Assembly: GCA_050950205.1 (NCBI GenBank)
Contig: JBMNHF010000004.1
Span: forward strand, 1-64,000
Direction: 5' to 3'
Length of the DNA: 64,000 bases
Source of the DNA: WRAV01 sp050950205
Lineage (GTDB): Bacteria > Bacillota > Clostridia > Oscillospirales > Ruminococcaceae
This document shows positions 62,198 through 64,000 of the stretch, piece after piece. The notes under the pieces were generated by a model. The model had not been told where the DNA came from and made no database searches. It worked only from the letters and a program-made list of their open reading frames with translations. The translations under genes and the position numbers were made by a program. How positions within the stretch are numbered: position 1 is the stretch's first letter; each line of letters opens with the position of its first letter.

Positions 62198-62207
62198 GGA
62201 GCGTAAT

Positions 62208-62729
62208 ATGCCGGAAGAAGCCAGGTGGTACGTGGTTCACACCTATTCGGGTTACGAAAACAAGGTGGCCACCAACATCGAAAAGGCGGTGGAAAACCGC
62301 AAACTGCAGGATCTGATTCAAGAAGTGCAGGTTCCCACCGAAACGGTGGTGGAGATCAAAGACAATAAGAAAAAAGAAGTGGAGCGCAAAATTTATCCCG
62401 GCTATGTAATGGTCAAAATGATTATGACCGACGATAGCTGGTATGTTGTGCGCAACATCCGCGGAGTCACCGGCTTTGTAGGTCCCGGTTCCCGGCCTGT
62501 TCCCCTCACCGACGAGGAAGTTTCTCGTCTTGGTGTGGAAAAGCGGGAAATTGTGCTCAACTTTAAGGTAGGGGATTCGATTAAGATAACCGACGGTTAT
62601 CTGGAGGGCTTTATCGGCACCGTAGAATCCTTAGAGCCTGAAAATGACTTGGTTCGTGTTTCGGTTTCCATGATGGGTAAGGACGTTTTGGTGGAGCTGG
62701 AGCTAAACCAGGTAGAAGCTCTCAATTAA
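62208..62729 (+). CDS. nusG: Transcription elongation factor NusG
   Basis: The 173-residue protein has the NGN domain (EEARWYVVHTYSGYENKVAT, KIYPGYVMVKMIMTDDSWYV, VRNIRGVTGFVGPGSRPVPL) and the C-terminal KOW domain (KVGDSIKITDGYLEGFIGTV). ATG 62208 is behind AAGGAGCGTAAT; the longer frame from 62187 has no site. Confidence 0.96.
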   Translation: MPEEARWYVVHTYSGYENKVATNIEKAVENRKLQDLIQEVQVPTETVVEIKDNKKKEVERKIYPGYVMVKMIMTDDSWYVVRNIRGVTGFVGPGSRPVPLTDEEVSRLGVEKREIVLNFKVGDSIKITDGYLEGFIGTVESLEPENDLVRVSVSMMGKDVLVELELNQVEALN

Positions 62730-62759
62730 CTTGTTATGGGCAGCTCTTTGGGGCTGTTT

Positions 62760-62870
62760 GTAAACCATGTGCGGATGGTCCGCACACTGGGTCGGCGTGT
62801 TCCGAGCCGGCCTGTGGGAGAAGGGGAATCAAATCCTCTTCGCAAGGAACCACTAATTTTGGAGGTGCAA
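62760..62870 (+). promoter_or_regulatory. Leader of rplK-rplA, possible L1 autoregulatory site
   Basis: The 111-nt leader contains CCTGTGGGAGAAGGGGAATC, TCAAATCCTCTTCGCAAGGA, ACCACTAATTTTGG, with GTGG/CCAC able to close a hairpin. Bacillota rplK leaders often have a GTGGGAG...CCAC element thought to mimic the L1-binding site in 23S rRNA; that identity is inferred here. Confidence 0.5.
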
Positions 62871-62871
62871 C

Positions 62872-63297
62872 ATGGCACAAAAGGTAATCGGCTATATCAA
62901 GCTGCAAATTCCTGCGGGCAAGGCTACGCCCGCACCCCCTGTTGGCCCCGCTCTGGGTCAGCACGGTGTCAATATCATGGCGTTCACCAAAGAATTTAAC
63001 GAGCGTACCAAGAACGATGCAGGTCTTATCATTCCGGTGGTCATCACCGTTTATGCAGACCGCACCTTCTCCTTTATTACCAAAACTCCTCCTGCCCCTG
63101 TGCTGATCAAAAAGGCCCTGGGACTGGACAAGGGTTCTGGTGTGCCCAACAAAGAAAAGGTTGGCACCCTTACCAAGGATCAGGTCAGGGCGATCGCCGA
63201 GCAGAAAATGCCCGATCTCAATGCGGGTAGCTTGGAAGCTGCCATGAGCATGATCAAAGGAACCGCCCGCTCCATGGGTGTCCTAGTGGAAGAGTAG
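62872..63297 (+). CDS. rplK: Ribosomal protein uL11
   Basis: The 141-residue L11 reads AQKVIGYIKLQIPAGKATPA, PPVGPALGQHGVNIMAFTKE, FNERTKNDAGLIIPVVITVY, TRSMGVLVEE-type C-terminus. The proline-rich N-terminal segment binds the GTPase centre. GGAGGTGCAAC precedes the ATG. Confidence 0.97.
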   Translation: MAQKVIGYIKLQIPAGKATPAPPVGPALGQHGVNIMAFTKEFNERTKNDAGLIIPVVITVYADRTFSFITKTPPAPVLIKKALGLDKGSGVPNKEKVGTLTKDQVRAIAEQKMPDLNAGSLEAAMSMIKGTARSMGVLVEE

Positions 63298-63310
63298 GAG
63301 GGGATGCAGA

Positions 63311-64000
63311 ATGTTTAGAGGAAAGAAATATAGAGACAGCCAGAAGACGTTTGAGCGCACTACTCTTCACAATGTGGACGAAGCCCTTAAAATTTGCCTG
63401 GGCACCGCCAAGGCAAAATTTGACGAGACGGTGGAGCTCCATGTCCGCTTGGGTGTAGACTCCCGCCACGCCGACCAGCAGGTTCGCGGTGCAGTGGTTC
63501 TTCCCAACGGCACCGGTAAAAGCGTGCGTGTTCTTGTGTTCTGCAAGGAAGACAAGATGGAAGAAGCCAAAGCCGCAGGCGCCGAGTATGTGGGCGGCCA
63601 GGACCTGGTGGAGAAAATCCAAAAAGAGGGCTGGATGGAATTTGACGTGGTCATCGCCTCCCCCGATATGATGGGTGTTGTGGGTCGTCTGGGTAAGATC
63701 CTCGGTCCCCGCGGACTGATGCCCAACCCCAAGGCCGGCACCGTTACGCCCGATGTGGGCCGCGCCGTCACCGAGGCCAAAGCCGGTAAGATTGAATACC
63801 GCTTGGACAAAACCAACATCATCCACTGCCCCATCGGCAAGGTTTCCTTTGGCGTAGAAAAACTGCAGGAAAACCTTTCTACCCTGATGGACGCCATCAT
63901 CAAGGCTAAGCCTGCCGCAGCCAAGGGCCAGTATATCAGAAGCTGCGTGGTAGCAACCACCATGGGCCCCGGCGTCAAGATCAATCCTTCCCGTTTTACC
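63311..64000 (+). CDS. rplA: Ribosomal protein uL1, 3' end cut by the window
   Basis: The 230 codons present read MFRGKKYRDSQKTFERTTLH and VELHVRLGVDSRHADQQVRG, FCKEDKMEEAKAAGAEYVGG, PRGLMPNPKAGTVTPDVGRA, VVATTMGPGVKINPSRFT. The usual length is about 230, so only the stop is likely missing. ATG 63311 is behind GAGGGGATGCAGA. L1 is also the operon's repressor by binding its mRNA. Confidence 0.96.
   Translation, partial: MFRGKKYRDSQKTFERTTLHNVDEALKICLGTAKAKFDETVELHVRLGVDSRHADQQVRGAVVLPNGTGKSVRVLVFCKEDKMEEAKAAGAEYVGGQDLVEKIQKEGWMEFDVVIASPDMMGVVGRLGKILGPRGLMPNPKAGTVTPDVGRAVTEAKAGKIEYRLDKTNIIHCPIGKVSFGVEKLQENLSTLMDAIIKAKPAAAKGQYIRSCVVATTMGPGVKINPSRFT

Overview
The window looks like the chromosome of an anaerobic, low-oxygen Bacillota (Clostridia, probably Oscillospirales-like). 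The evidence is the clostridial small-protein families (CPC_1213-type, YIEGIA with its capping subunit), anaerobic cobalamin synthesis, an [FeFe]-hydrogenase-type protein, a molybdenum hydroxylase, Ku/LigD repair and a rpmG-secE-nusG-rplK-rplA ribosomal block. This assignment is inference from gene content; there is no rRNA here.

Region 1 (1-12.3 kb) is a graveyard of mobile DNA. It holds a Mu-like prophage relic (tape measure, protease I, 5'-truncated head protein T) cut by an IS21-type element, followed by accessory genes typical of clostridial conjugative elements (two ArdA-like genes, DUF1273, XRE, DUF4314 and unknowns). An IS1182-type element sits inside a terminator hairpin and is flanked by two copies of it. 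Many of these genes carry single frameshifts or a nonsense codon. A tRNA-Ala(GGC) gene and a tRNA-Ala fragment lie at the right border.

Region 2 (12.9-34.2 kb) is one long, same-strand tetrapyrrole/cobalamin block. It begins with two cobalamin riboswitches that bracket a His-rich EamA-type transporter gene, then cbiMNQO (cobalt uptake), cbiL, hemA-met8, hemC, cobA-hemD, hemB, hemL, cbiX, cbiA, cbiC, cbiD, cbiF, cbiG, cbiH, cbiJ-cbiET and cbiP. Together these make uroporphyrinogen III from glutamyl-tRNA, precorrin-2, cobalt-sirohydrochlorin, and on to cobyric acid. The late steps (cbiB, cobU, cobS, cobC and the adenosyltransferase) are not in the window.

Region 3 (34.2-38.1 kb) is a second accessory strip: an XRE/ImmA-IrrE pair with a truncated PIN protein, a Phd/RelE-type toxin-antitoxin with a clear operator, an excisionase-like DNA-binding gene, three 11-bp spaced repeats and the 3' half of a tRNA-Ser, which together resemble one end of an integrated element.

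Region 4 (38.2-64 kb) looks like ordinary chromosome: YIEGIA and its partner, an H-cluster-type iron-sulfur protein beside a three-subunit molybdenum hydroxylase, a ferritin-like protein, small clostridial proteins, Ku and LigD, a tRNA-Leu(UAA) gene interrupted by a 220-nt group I intron, a phosphohexomutase, a TauE/SafE permease split in two genes, a GH13 hydrolase and glycogen phosphorylase, zapA, purB, tRNA-Val(GAC), and rpmG-secE-nusG-rplK-rplA.

Single-base frameshifts recur in unrelated genes (istA, istB, ArdA-like, cbiH, GH13 and others), so either the assembly has uncorrected indels or several genes are truly decaying; read data would decide.
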